Part shown: positions 21,109 to 31,546 of the stretch, in pieces
How the letters are laid out: each line of letters starts with the position of its first letter
Position numbering within the stretch: position 1 is the first letter of the stretch
Assembly: GCF_918797505.1 (NCBI RefSeq)
Contig: NC_092801.1
Coordinates: 7,502,001 to 7,566,000, forward strand
Source of the DNA: Bemisia tabaci
Taxonomy: Eukaryota > Arthropoda > Insecta > Hemiptera > Aleyrodidae
DNA: 64,000 bases
Direction: 5' to 3'
The notes under the pieces: model-generated
Told to the model about the DNA's origin: nothing
The model's database searches: none
What the model saw: only the letters and a program-made list of their open reading frames with translations
Program-made: the position numbers and the translations under genes

Positions 21109-21874
21109 CAGTGGCGCAACGGGCGCCCCCGCAGACCCTGCTATATGCAGGGGGGCCCTGGCGCCAAGGGGGCCCTCGGCCGCCGGAATTTTTTTTTTCT
21201 TTCAAACTTTCATTTTTTTTCATTTTCAATTTTGGTTTCAAACTTTGGGCCTTTACTTATCGAGATGGTGCTTCTTCCTTTGATTTTTGTTGTTACCTCG
21301 GGGTTTTTCATACTTTTCTTGGACTGTTCCTAACTATTTGTTTGCTGGAGGGCCCCTGCCTTCCCATGTCCACTCTATGATTCCTAAATAATTTTCTCTT
21401 CTTTCGTCACTTTTCGTATTTCGGGTTTTGGGAGGCCCAAGAATCTAAAAGCCTTAGGGGCCCTTTGATTCATGGGCCTGGGCTGAGCCCCCGCTTTCCT
21501 TTAGATCATTGATCCTTTAGGGGCGCTCCATTTAATCGGGTACTTTTACGTTTTTATTTTTTTAAAATTTATTTATTTGCGCAAACATGCAAGTGAATCA
21601 AATTCCACCTTAGAACATAACGTAGAAGTAGGCTAAATCCTGCAAATACCATACCTAAAGGTAAAAAGATATAAGCTACTTACTGCCATTTTGATTTTTT
21701 GGTGGTTAAGGCTGATTTTCTCAAAAATGTTCGTGCTGCGGGCCTAGACCATACGAGAAAAGACGGGGAGGGGTGAGGAAGGGAGAGGGGGGATAATTTT
21801 GAAATTTTATCGACATGGGAGGCCCCTAGAAAAAATTTTGCAGGGGGGCCCAGCGGAAGTCCGTTACGCCACTG
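21109..21874. mobile_element. hAT-like element with GGGGGGCCC interior, copy 1
   Basis: Ends CAGTGGCGCAACGGGCGCCC and the inverse GGAAGTCCGTTACGCCACTG, flanked by a perfect 8-bp duplication TAACAAAG (21101-21108, 21875-21882). Interior has runs of GGGCCC-type palindromes and T-rich text but no transposase. The copy at 38637 shares most of the interior; this one carries about 200 extra bases near 21540-21720. Confidence 0.92.
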
Positions 21875-21882
21875 TAACAAAG

Positions 21883-24690
21883 GACGTAGGCTATTCAATA
21901 AATCTATAGATAAGTAGTTAAAACAAAGAATAAAAGTTTTAGACTGTTGATTACCCACCAGTTTCCTAATTTTGAAGATTCCATTTTCTGGCTTTATAAA
22001 AATGGGGAGAAACCCGTTTAGTAGGAGATGAAAAATTTTACGTTGTACTTCGGAAGGAGCAGATCATGATATTTACGTAATTGCGAAAAATTCTACAGCC
22101 GTTGCGTAAAATAGCAAAAAATAAGGCATGGTAAGTAAGATGAGGGATACAGTGTTATGGGTCGAGGCTTTTATGAGCACGCAAAATGCAATTAAGTGCA
22201 GTTTCGTAGACAGGTGAGATCGCAACGGTTCAAAGTGTAATCTTTGCGACTTTACACGGCGTTGCAATATCATTTTTCGAAAGATTTTTTAAGGTGGGAC
22301 TACGATGCTTGAATAATCTAGGTAGAGTTTATCAAACCAGAGGTAGTAATACCAGACAGTTTTAACCGGTACAACTTCATTACGGGTTTCAATATTTCAT
22401 CGCAAATCGTTTTTCCTCAACAAAATCTATGCAATACGTGCCTCTAAATTACGAGCACATATTTTCATAATTTAGATGGAATTTCCAGGAAATCCTAAAA
22501 CAAGCAGGAAGCTCCAACGCATTCGCGTCGGAAAGCGGCTCTGGCGACGGTAGGTAGTTGTTACGCGTTTACGGTTTCCTTGGTAACCTTTGTTTGCTAT
22601 CAGCTGATGTCGAGTAGTATGACTAGGAAGCTCCAACCACGGCATTCCTCGAAAAAAGCGCGAAAACTTATAGATTTGAATTTTCAAATTTTAAACGTAA
22701 AGTACATTTTTTCCAGTGCGAGATTAAAGCACAGACCCGTTTTGAATTATTGACAGTATCACCATGATTCCAAAAATACACTACACAACATAGCATTCGC
22801 TCACAGGAAAAAGATATCAATTAAAATAAAATCAGTCCCCCCTAAACAGCAGAAAATGGCGCCGATTCCCATCAACCAACACGCGGTCTCTCCAATGTAA
22901 CATGGTCCGTTGATACTCCCCAGCTGGGACCGTCCGGAATAGCAGCTCTAGTGCAAGCACCAGAGCCGCTAAAATCGTATTTCTCAATTTTCTGTTGAAA
23001 AATCAGACGAGGAAAACGATGCGGCGTGAAACACACCCTGGTAATTGGAACAACGCAATCCCACTTAATTTTTCCTCGAATTTCTAAAAACTTATTTCGA
23101 AAATCAAATGGTTAGCCCCCCATTTTTCCTCGATTTTTTGTTCAGTTTTGCATGATGGCTGTGAGTTTTTTAATATGTAAGTGAATTTTCATGGAGTCTG
23201 CAGAGAGTTTTTAGTATGCAATTATATGATTATTTTCAACGTGGGACGGGCTGTTTGTAGTGACGGTATGAAATCATCAAAACTATTTCACTTATTTTTA
23301 CTATAGCACGTACTGAATTTCGAAAGTTTTAATATCGCGTCAATTTCCTCTGCCTCGCAATGCTGCCATGTCAGGGATCTCTACAAATCTCCCTTAATGA
23401 TAATGTAAACCAGATGGAGCCTTCTTCGGGCATGATTATTGACATTGATAGACAAATCAATAGACAAAGAAGGCAAAGGTAAAATGGAAAGATCCTGTTG
23501 TTTGAAACTCTTGGTTGTTTTACACTAGAAGGAAAATGATGGACTAAGTATAAGAGATCCGGTTGCTGTTAGTTTGTCAATCACTTACCCCCTTTGTCCA
23601 TCGCAACCAGTCACTTCCACCGATAGGATCACTTTATTTGTCTTTTGTCCTCTTCGTCTATCGCTTTGTCTATCAATTTCAATTATTAGCCCGCTGAGGA
23701 AATGAGCGAGATAAGGAAAAATTATGAATACGACCCTATACTTCGCCGTAAAAAAGTAGAAATTCGGCAACAGTGTCGAGTTATATGGTGCAAACTTTCA
23801 TTATCGCAAGTTCGGACATCAGCAGGAGAAAAGAAGCTGGATGTTCAACGTTTGCGGAAAAATAATAAAATAACACAGGTACATATCCCAGGATCTAATG
23901 CGACGTGCAACATGTGAAGTTTCAATTAGCGCTTTAATTTCCGCATTCCGCTTTGCTTTCGGATCGTGATGCATTTATGGTGCAAGGGTCAGAGTTTCTC
24001 TTGGAGGTGTTCTGGTGCATCTGGGAACGCACCTACGGCACGGGGCTTGAAAGGATTCTACTGCTGATCGTCCGAACTGAATTATCTGGGATGCAGGTCG
24101 CAATTTTCCGCAGAATGACGCAATTTGAGCCAGTTGTTTCAAAACTTGCGATCCATCCGCGGAACTACCATAAAACGAATCCAGGATTAGTGACGAAGGA
24201 AGAAAAAAGTAGATTCGCTGAAATTTCTCCTAAAATTTTTAAAAACAAACCAAAGTATTACAATAATATGGTCAGGTTTCAGTATTGCCTGACATGACAA
24301 TATTATCAACAACTTTTTTTTAAAAAACAAAAAACAAAACAAAACAAAAAACATATTAACACGAGTAGCGTTCCAATTTTAGTATATGCACCGCCGAAGT
24401 GAGTTAATCCTAGTTAAACTTTTGTGAGTATTTTTTTCTTTTTTTCCATAAGTACATCAGTTTCTGTTAAAATAATGTAAATTGTACAAATATTTTCGTA
24501 AAAATATTTTAGTAAACAGGTTTAAAAATACTGTTAGGAACATTTGAGTGATAATTTTATCACCAAATACCTACGTCATTCTTATAGATAATTTAATACC
24601 TCTGTTGTGGCTCCTGGATACTCGCTTTTGCCAATTCACAAGGTTAAGGCGAATCTATTTTACCAGAAGTCGTCAACATGGCACAAAATA
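21883..24690. other. No supported gene; one weak inverted-repeat element
   Basis: A 114-codon frame at 23953-24297 (plus) has no recognisable domain. AAGCTCCAAC occurs twice (22510, 22626). Near 23445-23677 ATTGATAGAC and GTCTATCAAT bound a possible element. Confidence 0.35.
23445..23677. mobile_element. Possible inverted-repeat element (TTGATAGACAAA ends)
   Basis: ATTGATAGACAAATC with a second CAATAGACAAAG next to it, answered by CGTCTATCGCTTTGTCTATC at the right. Matches are imperfect and no target duplication is obvious. Confidence 0.35.
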
Positions 24691-24717
24691 AAATGTCCAG
24701 GGTTATACGCTAAAATT

Positions 24718-24842
24718 TTGGTACTACCCCAATTTGTTGGATAATATGGACATTTCCAATTAATTTTAGTAGTACCTCAACATTTGAGTTGGTGACCTGA
24801 TTTGTTGGGGTAGCACCACAATTAATTTGAAATGTCCGAGTT
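24718..24842. repeat. Small inverted repeat (GGACATTTCCAATTAATTTT)
   Basis: ATGGACATTTCC-AATTAATTTTAGTAGTACC at about 24747-24776 is answered by GGTAGCACCACAATTAATTT-GAAATGTCC at about 24803-24831. Possible MITE fragment. Confidence 0.5.
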
Positions 24843-24932
24843 GGGACTTAACCTTAGCTTTTTTTCCGCGTATTGCCACTTTCAAACGAAAACGATTTCT
24901 ACGCACCTCTATCCTGAAAAATGAAGGCTAAT

Positions 24933-25066
24933 CGGACTATATTTTGCAATTAGGAACTCTGGCTCATTTGTAAAAACACTTATGAGCATGGAGAAACTGA
25001 CGGCACATGCGTTGTCTCTAACCTGAGCCAGATGTTATAGTTCCAAATTGCAAAATGCGGTCTAAT
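24933..25066. mobile_element. MITE family G copy
   Basis: CGGACTATATTTTGCAATTA at left and TTCCAAATTGCAAAATGCGG at right, with family interior (AAAAACACTTATGAGCAT, GGCACATGCGTTGT). Confidence 0.85.
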
Positions 25067-25153
25067 TAATTATCATCGTTTGAGGTGGACTCAATCTTTT
25101 GAAGTAAAAAGAGAAACAAAGTCTAGCGCTCTTTTACTCAAGGACAGTGGAAT

Positions 25154-25409
25154 GGATTGCATTTTGCAAAAAGGAACCACTAGCATTGCAATGATGCTAA
25201 GATTGTGCAACTTCATCCTTTGCAATAAAATTGCGGAAATTGTGAAAAACTATGAAATTTAGATGGTAATTTTTGTCTTAAATTTACAGTTTTAGCGAGT
25301 AAAATAGAAACTATTAAGGGATAATCGGGTTTATCCTCCAAGACAAAAGAAGTTACACAATCTTATCAACATTGCAATGCTAGTGGTTCCTTTTTGCAAA
25401 ATGCAATCC
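25154..25409. mobile_element. Family G relative with long 60-bp arms
   Basis: Ends GGATTGCATTTTGCAAAAAG and the exact-looking inverse CTTTTTGCAAAATGCAATCC; arms continue through AACCACTAGCATTGCAATG. The interior differs from standard family G copies, so this is a sister family or a recombinant. Confidence 0.85.
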
Positions 25410-25585
25410 GTATGATCTAAACATGGTGTTAAAATTTTCATTTTCCGGTTTCAGGCTCGAAATTTACAATTTAAATCCATCCCCCGTATATAGGGGTTGG
25501 GATGTCGGCATTCTTGAAGATCGAGGAGGCACCCGGAACATTCTGCGAGTGCTAAAGTTGGGCGCATAAAATCGCGATCCGGGGT

Positions 25586-25748
25586 GAGGGCGTGGCGTGC
25601 TTTGCGATATATCGATTGATCTGCCATTCAAACCTAGGGAAAAGGATCGATTATCAGGGTGTCCGCAACGAACACCTGAATAATCGATTCTTTACCATAG
25701 CTTCAAATGGGGAAATATAGATATATCTCGAAAGACGCCACGCCACTG
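25586..25748. mobile_element. hAT-like MITE (CAGTGGCGTGG family), left end degraded
   Basis: GGGCGTGGCGTGCTTTGCG ... GCGAACGAACACCTG-like centre ... GACGCCACGCCACTG. About 163 bases, matching the family length. Confidence 0.8.
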
Positions 25749-26012
25749 GCGTAAGGGTGGAGAGCACCGAGGGTTGGGGGTGGAATACAGAGCTGCGACT
25801 GGAAGGGTGGGGGTGCGGTGACTTTTACGGCAAAGTTCGCGAGCGGCACGACGCGACGCGGCGTTTTACGCTGAATTTTAATTCGTTCTATTGTCTTCGG
25901 CTCTCATCCGAGCTGAGCCCGAAAATGAGCTCTTTCTGTTCACGATGTGTGTTTGAGGTGGAGGTGGATTAAGCATTTTTTCGATGGGTTTAATTGGACT
26001 GCATTTTGCAAT

Positions 26013-26791
26013 GCACCACTAGACAAGGTATGAATTTAAGCAATCTGATATCAGTTTCTTAACCAGAATTTCACGTAGAACACGATTTGCGCAACGAATA
26101 TTCCTGAAACCAACTCCTTACACGGAAGAAAAATTGCTGATTCAACAATTCAATTGCTAAAAACGGTGAGTGCAATGTTTCAACGCAGATTTTACAACAA
26201 AAAAATGCTACTTTAACCACATTGTAAACTAATTAAACCACGGGGGTAGTTAAAGTAGCATTTTTTTGTTGTAAAATCTGCGTTGAAACATTGCACTCAT
26301 TGTTTTTAGCAATTGAATTGTTGAATCAGCAATTTTTTTTTCCGTGTACGAATAAGATATTAACGATTTTATTTCATATTGGTTAGGAGGAATTTGAACT
26401 GTCCGCTCACAAGAAACTCAAAGCTCTACGTGAGTCAAATCGAGCACCACAACGGTTTCAGCAAGCTTCTCAAACGAGCAATGTTCATTTATCCCACCGT
26501 ATGTTGTCCAAACTATAAGCAATTTGCTATAGCTGAGCCAAAGCATCAAGATTGAGGTTGCCCGATTTTTATACAGCAGAGACTGCCATGATAACGTTTA
26601 GCGCGATACGAATCACGCAGAGCATTGAGTTTTCATGAGCGGGTGGTTTAAATTCACGCATCAAGAATCATTAAATGTCTTCGTAAGGAGTTGATTTTGG
26701 TAATGTTCGTTGTGCGCATTGTGTTTTGCGTGAAATTTTGGTTCAAAAACATGTATCAGAATGCTGCAATTCGTGCCTTGTCTAGTGGTCC
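26013..26791. mobile_element. Family K element (CCACTAGACAAGG ends), nested
   Basis: Inverted ends CCACTAGACAAGGTATGAAT and ATTCGTGCCTTGTCTAGTGG; the arms continue past TTTCACG and CCAACTCCTTAC for about 100 bases. It contains a family F MITE at 26121-26346. The remaining interior (26350-26640) matches the minus strand of 45.73-46.08 kb and may be decayed coding sequence. Confidence 0.8.
26121..26346. mobile_element. MITE family F (CACGGAAGAAAAATTGC ends), nested in family K
   Basis: Near-perfect arms of about 100 bases: CACGGAAGAAAAATTGCTG, TTCAACAATTCAATTGC, CAACGCAGATTTTACAAC, GCTACTTTAACCAC, then the inverse. 226 bases, loop of about 20 bases. Confidence 0.9.
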
Positions 26792-26918
26792 ATTTGGAAC
26801 TATACATTCTGACTCATCTGAAAAAACACTTATGTGCTTTTAGGGAAACTAATGGCACATTCGTTGTTTTTTAACCGGCCAGAATGTATAGTTCCAAATT
26901 GCAAAATGCAGTCAAATT

Positions 26919-27439
26919 GGTAATAGGTCAAAATGTCCAAAATAAAATGTCCAAAAGTCAGAATGTCCAAACCCTGAATGCCCAAAAATCTGAAAAGGCC
27001 AAATATCAGTAATGTCCACCAGATAAATAAGTCCAAAAGTAGGCGAATGTCCAAATTAATGGAAAGAGTAAATATATACTGACTGATTTCAGACGTCCTC
27101 ATCAGAATCAGTGTCAGCAGCACAAGTCGATCGCTCTAAGCAACGTCACTGTACAGGGTTATCCAAAAGTCACCTACCACCCCTGTATCTTTTTTCCTAA
27201 TTGAGATAGAAGTTTGAAACTTTGGCAATGTTCCTCAGTCATAAGTAGCAACTTTTTGGTCCAAAAAATCCAATGACAACTCAACCTATGCCTAATCTCA
27301 CATTTGGACATTTGCCTACTTTGGGACTTATTTGTCTGCTGGACATTACTAATATTTGGCCTTTTTAAATTTTTGGGCATTCAGGGTTTGGACATTTTGA
27401 CTTTTGAACATTTTGTTTTGGACATTTTGACCTATTACC
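26919..27439. mobile_element. Inverted-repeat element with 8-bp duplication and AATGTCCAAAA repeats
   Basis: Ends GGTAATAGGTCAAAATGTCC and its inverse, flanked by a perfect GTCAAATT duplication (26911-26918, 27440-27447). Arms of about 130 bases contain seven or more AATG(T/C)CCAAAA motifs. The centre holds a TACAGGGTTATCCAAAAGTC fragment of the TA-flanked family. An 8-bp duplication suggests hAT, but the GGTAAT end is atypical. Confidence 0.85.
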
Positions 27440-27446
27440 GTCAAAT

Positions 27447-27668
27447 TAGAGTACCTATATGTGGAGAATGCGGACATGTCGGTAATTTTGAGTTTAGGTC
27501 TGAAGCTTTTAGGGCCCAAAAGGCGGATAACCTGTGCAATTAAATTACCTAGAAAATTAATTATTGAAATTTTTATGACTCGTCGTTTGCAAAGCACGTG
27601 TTTAACTTAGTTTTTGCATAATTTTACTCATTTTTGCGGATGGACGCTCGTTTATGTTCAATTTTGGA
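27447..27668. mobile_element. Partial third copy of the TAGAGTACC hAT element
   Basis: Starts TAGAGTACCTATATG and continues with TTTAGGGCCCAAAAG, CGTCGTTTGCAAAGCACGTG and TTTGCGGATGGACGCTC blocks of the 7.8-kb element, but lacks the far end. Confidence 0.8.
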
Positions 27669-27671
27669 AAA

Positions 27672-27870
27672 ATGGACTACATTTTGCAATTCGAAACGAC
27701 AATTTCTGGTTCATCAGTAAAAACACCTATGTGCATAGGAAAACTGGGCTGAATTTTGAAATTTGGAACTAAAGTATCTGGCTCAGTTTGAAAAAACCTG
27801 AGTACCAGTAGATTCCTTGTGCACATAAGTGTTTCGAAGGATGGGCTTGAAATTTTAGTTCCTAATGCGT
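27672..27870. mobile_element. Two family G copies, abutting and partial
   Basis: GGACTACATTTTGCAATTCG begins a left half; at 27748 GGGCTGAATTTTGAAATTTG begins another, which runs to TTTTAGTTCCTAAT and is interrupted by the 27.87-kb element. A right-end remnant (AAAATGCAGTTTA) follows at about 28647. Confidence 0.7.
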
Positions 27871-27872
27871 CA

Positions 27873-28287
27873 GTTGCGCTGGTCACAGAATCGTGTTTTC
27901 ATGTTTCATTTTTGTAATTGAGCTAAAAGTAATAAGACCCGTTGTAACACTAACTTTCTATGTTCAACATTAACCGAGATATCGCGCTTTGAAAAAATTC
28001 CATTTATGACGTCAATACCACTGTGGCGGTGACACCCTTGGTTTCTTCTATCATGCTTTCATCAGTCAGTGATGCACTGGTTACTCAACGTGAAACTTGC
28101 ATGACAGCAAGGTGGAAGAAGCCAACGGTGTCATCACCTTGGTGGATGACGTCATAAAACTAATTTTTCAAAGCGCGATATCTCGGTTAATATTGATCAT
28201 AGAAAGTTGCTGTTTGGACAGATCTTATAATTTCTAGCTTATCTGCAAGAATCATGCATCAAAACACGATTCTGTGACCAGCGCAAC
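27873..28287. mobile_element. Foldback element with GTTGCGCTGGTCACAGAATC ends
   Basis: Ends GTTGCGCTGGTCACAGAATC and the exact inverse; arms of about 150 bases through CCGAGATATCGCGCTTTGAA and its inverse TTCAAAGCGCGATATCTCGG, loop about 80-100 bases. A further diverged end (GATTCTGTGACATGCGCAAC) at 28611-28630 may mark an outer boundary. Confidence 0.85.
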
Positions 28288-28429
28288 CGATCCATCAGGG
28301 ATATATAATGATGGAAAAGTTGACAGAAAGGAGGTAAGTCTCCACGATCCTTCGCAGATTGCAGGTTCGCGTTGTACACTGCATCGCGGGTGGTGCGTCT
28401 GACAGCGAGAAATTAAAACGCGCACCACC

Positions 28430-28575
28430 GTGCTGTGTACGCAATGCGTGAAGTGTTTCTGCAGTCTTGTAGGCGCTATGCGTTTCACGCCAACTTACCG
28501 ACTGCGCTGCGTTTGGTGCAATGCGAGAAGTATTCACGCAGTCTTGCGGGCGCCGATGTGCGTTCATCTCATTAT
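28430..28575. repeat. Two units of the CAATGCGTGAAGTATTC repeat
   Basis: ACGCAATGCGTGAAGTGTTT and GCAATGCGAGAAGTATTCAC with the CAGTCTTGTAGGCGC block after each. Related to the array at 10.34 kb. Confidence 0.75.
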
Positions 28576-28645
28576 TTCCAGCTGATCTAAAAAGCTCAAG
28601 AATAAAAAAAATGATTCTGTGACATGCGCAACTGACCCATTGAAA

Positions 28646-28735
28646 AATGCAGTTTAACGAATACATACGTTGTCACTTAATTGAGACAAAAATCGTAGTT
28701 CCTAATTGCAAGATGGAGTTTACTAATAGTTAATG
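28646..28735. mobile_element. Right part of a family G copy
   Basis: ATACATACGTTGTC and AATCGTAGTTCCTAATTGC are family G text; the end (AAGATGGAGTTTA) is degraded. Confidence 0.65.
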
Positions 28736-29189
28736 GTAGCGTAAATTTTACGTTTTCTTTCGATTACAAGAAAATTACTTTTTTACTTGAAAGAATTCCC
28801 CAAAAGGGTTTCCTGAAACGAATGTTATAAAAGTTTTTTTTACTTAAAATTTACAAACTCTTAAAGTTTACAAGTTTTTTTACATTTTTCGGACAAATTT
28901 TTGTAGAACTTTTTTTTTAAGAGCCATTGCTACTAGGGTGGTGTTTTAGGCTGTGGATATACTCGAAAAAGGGAGCCAGAACTCGCACTAAAGTGAAAAT
29001 TAACACAAAGGTGCATAACTGCACACGGCCGCGGGAGCGATTTGCACGCTGCAAAACTGAAAGGGAACGCCGAAAACGAGAATGAAAGAATTTGCATTGG
29101 CGTCGGCTGACACCCGTGCTCTCGGTGCATCAAGAACGCAGCGCCTCTTCTCCACGCCGTGTCAACTCCGATGCCAAACTTAAAACGAT
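28736..29189. other. No feature recognised
   Basis: AT-rich to 28950, then a more balanced stretch with short frames only. Confidence 0.4.
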
Positions 29190-29419
29190 CACTGGAAAAA
29201 AAATACTCATTGGATCTAGAGTCCAGACTCTTAGAAACATCGACAAGAAAAAATACTCTTGATTCAATCAGATTTAAGCTTAAATCAAGAACCAAGCCTC
29301 TTAATTTGAGCGGATTTCCTTTTGATTTAAGCATAAATCTGATTGAATCAAGAGTCCATTTTCTTGTCAATGTTTTCAAGAGTCTGGACTCTAGATCCAA
29401 TGAGTTTTTTTTCCCAGTG
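29190..29419. mobile_element. MITE family A, copy 2 (complete)
   Basis: CACTGGAAAAAAAATACTC ... to ... TTTTTTTTCCCAGTG, 230 bases. The best-preserved copy; it defines the terminal CACTGG. Confidence 0.9.
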
Positions 29420-29759
29420 ATGCGTTATTCTCCGATCGTGACGCTTAAATTTTCAAAACAAGCATGTCACCAGTAGCGGCTTTTGAATTTTAAGACGTGA
29501 GTAGGTAATACCTGTTTCCCAAAGGAGCCATAATTTCAAAAAGGGCCCAAAAAAGTCAAAAATATTAATACCTTTAATTATAACCCCCCTTCCCCTTATT
29601 AATTATATCCTTAATTGGTTAAAAGACATAATATGTACAAGTTCAAGTAAAAAATTCGGTCGAATGGTGATGAAAAATGTGTGATTCCAAGATAGATAAA
29701 TTGTAGTAGACAATAGAAAATCGGTAAACGAGAGATCATGGAAGATTAAATTTGAGATG

Positions 29760-29938
29760 CACTGGGAAAAAAAAACACATTGGATCTAGAGTTCAGACTC
29801 TTAAAAACATCGACAAGAAAAAATACTCTTGATTAAATCAGATTTAAGCTTAAATCAAGAACCAAGCTTCTTGATTCGAGCTGATTTCCTTTTAATTTAA
29901 GCTTAAATCTGTTGAATCAAGAATATTTTTTCTTGTCA
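29760..29938. mobile_element. MITE family A, copy 3 (right end missing)
   Basis: Begins CACTGGGAAAAAAAAACAC; ends abruptly after TTTTTTCTTGTCAC, so about 45 terminal bases are lost. Confidence 0.85.
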
Positions 29939-30311
29939 CGTGCACTGAAAAAGGCTTGAAAAAGGCACGACAAGACAACGCTGCAAACGTCGGAGAGTGA
30001 CAAAATACAGCCGATAATGAAGAATGACAGTTGCACTTAAATATTCGGCCGTGACTGTTGGGCCGTTTGGGCAAAGTCAGAAACAATTCACAAGAGCCGG
30101 TCACGTGTGTACTCAACAAATTATAGCATTTTCGTCCAAGGTCCTGCAATACCTCTGCACCCGTCTCATCTCTCTCGCATGCAGTCCCGCCTTCTTCTTC
30201 TTCCGTTTTTTTTCAGCCCGTCGTTACTCAAAAAACCGAGTGTCTGCGATCAAAATTCAAGGTCAGGAAAAATGCCGAAAATGCACCAACTATCTGTGAG
30301 CCGCTCAAATA

Positions 30312-30455
30312 AATTGAACGTATTTCTGCCAAACGGAACTATATGCGCATAAAGACATGAGCCCTGAAACCCATGAGAATATGTACATAATAGGGCTCAC
30401 GTCATAATGCACATAGTTCCGTTTGATAGAATTACGTCCGAATTGAATTTTCGAG
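30312..30455. mobile_element. Short MITE with AAACGGAACTATATGCGCAT arms
   Basis: GAACGTATTTCTGCCAAACG, GAACTATATGCGCATAAAG, CATGAGCCC at left and the inverse at right (GGGCTCACGTCATAATGCAC, ATAGTTCCGTTTGATAG). About 144 bases. Confidence 0.8.
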
Positions 30456-30503
30456 GAAGGAATACATATTTTGTCTGCGAGCAATTTCTCTCTCGATTCA
30501 GGC

Positions 30504-30670
30504 CAATGCCGTGGCGAGGTGTGAATCGATTTATCGTTATTTCTCAATTTTAACCTACGGTAAAGAATCGACTATTAAGGTATTCGTTGCAAACACCCTG
30601 TTTATCGATCCTTTTCCGTTGGTTTAAATGGAAGATCAATCGATGTATCGCAAAGCACGCCGCGCCGCTG
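30504..30670. mobile_element. hAT-like MITE (CAGTGGCGTGG family) copy
   Basis: CAATGCCGTGGCGAGGTGTG at left, CACGCCGCGCCGCTG at right; the centre keeps GGTATTCGTTGCAAACACCC. Confidence 0.8.
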
Positions 30671-30924
30671 GTATTATGAACGCCCAGCAGCCGGCGGTCA
30701 AACAGGATTAGCAATGAAGGTCATGGTTGAGTGCCGAAAATGCACCAGGTCCGACGAAAAAAAAACGTAAAAAAAAACAGTTTGTGAATTTAAAATAAAC
30801 GAGCAAAAGAAGAAAAAAAAGACTCGTCCCAAACGAATTACGTATTTCTTTGTATTTATCCTTATTTTACTGTCTTTGGTTGTGTTTCTTTCTTTGATGA
30901 TTTTTCATCGATGCAGGGAATAAT

Positions 30925-31174
30925 AATTGAGGGGCTTGGAGGACAAGGCGCATAAGTGCAGTGCTTGCTTTTTCGAGAAGTATACGGGTTTGAAGTTGCA
31001 AAATTACATGGATCTTCATGGCGGAGGGAAAGTTCCAACTGACTTTTTGATGTTTAAAAGTTGGAATTTGGGAGCGAATTTTTCACAGAATATGTGCTGA
31101 GACTTTAGTTCAAAAATATCTCAATTTTTTTTAAAACTGCACTGATGCGCCTTGTCCTCTAAGCCCCTCAATTG
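30925..31174. mobile_element. MITE family B, copy 2 (complete)
   Basis: AATTGAGGGGCTTGGAGGAC ... GTCCTCTAAGCCCCTCAATT; outer ends perfectly inverted. Directly abuts a family G copy, sharing the ATTG. Confidence 0.9.
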
Positions 31175-31313
31175 GACTGCATTTTGCAATTTGGAGCTAT
31201 AAATTCTGGCTCATCTGAAAAAACACTTATGTGTATAGAGAAACTAATGGCACATACGTTGTTTTTAAACCGGGCCGGAATTTATAGTTCCTAATTGCAA
31301 AATGTTGTCCAAT
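31172..31313. mobile_element. MITE family G, well-preserved copy
   Basis: TTGGACTGCATTTTGCAATT ... AATTGCAAAATGTTGTCCAA, 142 bases. The clearest example of the family ends. Confidence 0.9.
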
Positions 31314-31546
31314 TATGAAGGATGAAAATGGTTTTCAGATGAAATGGTTTTCACAGTTGGAAAAATATAGAGTTTTCGGGGTCAACATCAGAAACGTGAA
31401 ATTAATCAACGAATCGCGAAAAAGGCCCAAAAAATACTGAACCTAGCTGGAATATTTTTTCAATTTGAATTGACGGTTACAGAGTAATCAGAATCGGCTT
31501 AATCAGAAGTTGGCTAATACTTATGCTATTTATTTTGACAAAAAAA

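Larger units (their letters stand above)
25993..26918. mobile_element. MITE family G copy split by a nested 0.78-kb element
   Basis: Left part TTGGACTGCATTTTGCAAT (25993-26012) resumes at about 26792 as TTTGGAACTATACATTCTG and ends at GCAAAATGCAGTCAAATT. The two parts join into an ordinary 145-bp family G copy. Confidence 0.85.

Noticed and set aside
21058..21380. Open frames with repeated GRPRRPCY text, also at 38.63 kb
   Set aside because: The similarity comes from the shared hAT element ends, not from a conserved protein.
23953..24297. 114-codon plus-strand frame
   Set aside because: Longest frame in its area but no recognisable domain, no neighbours and no codon bias that I could judge.
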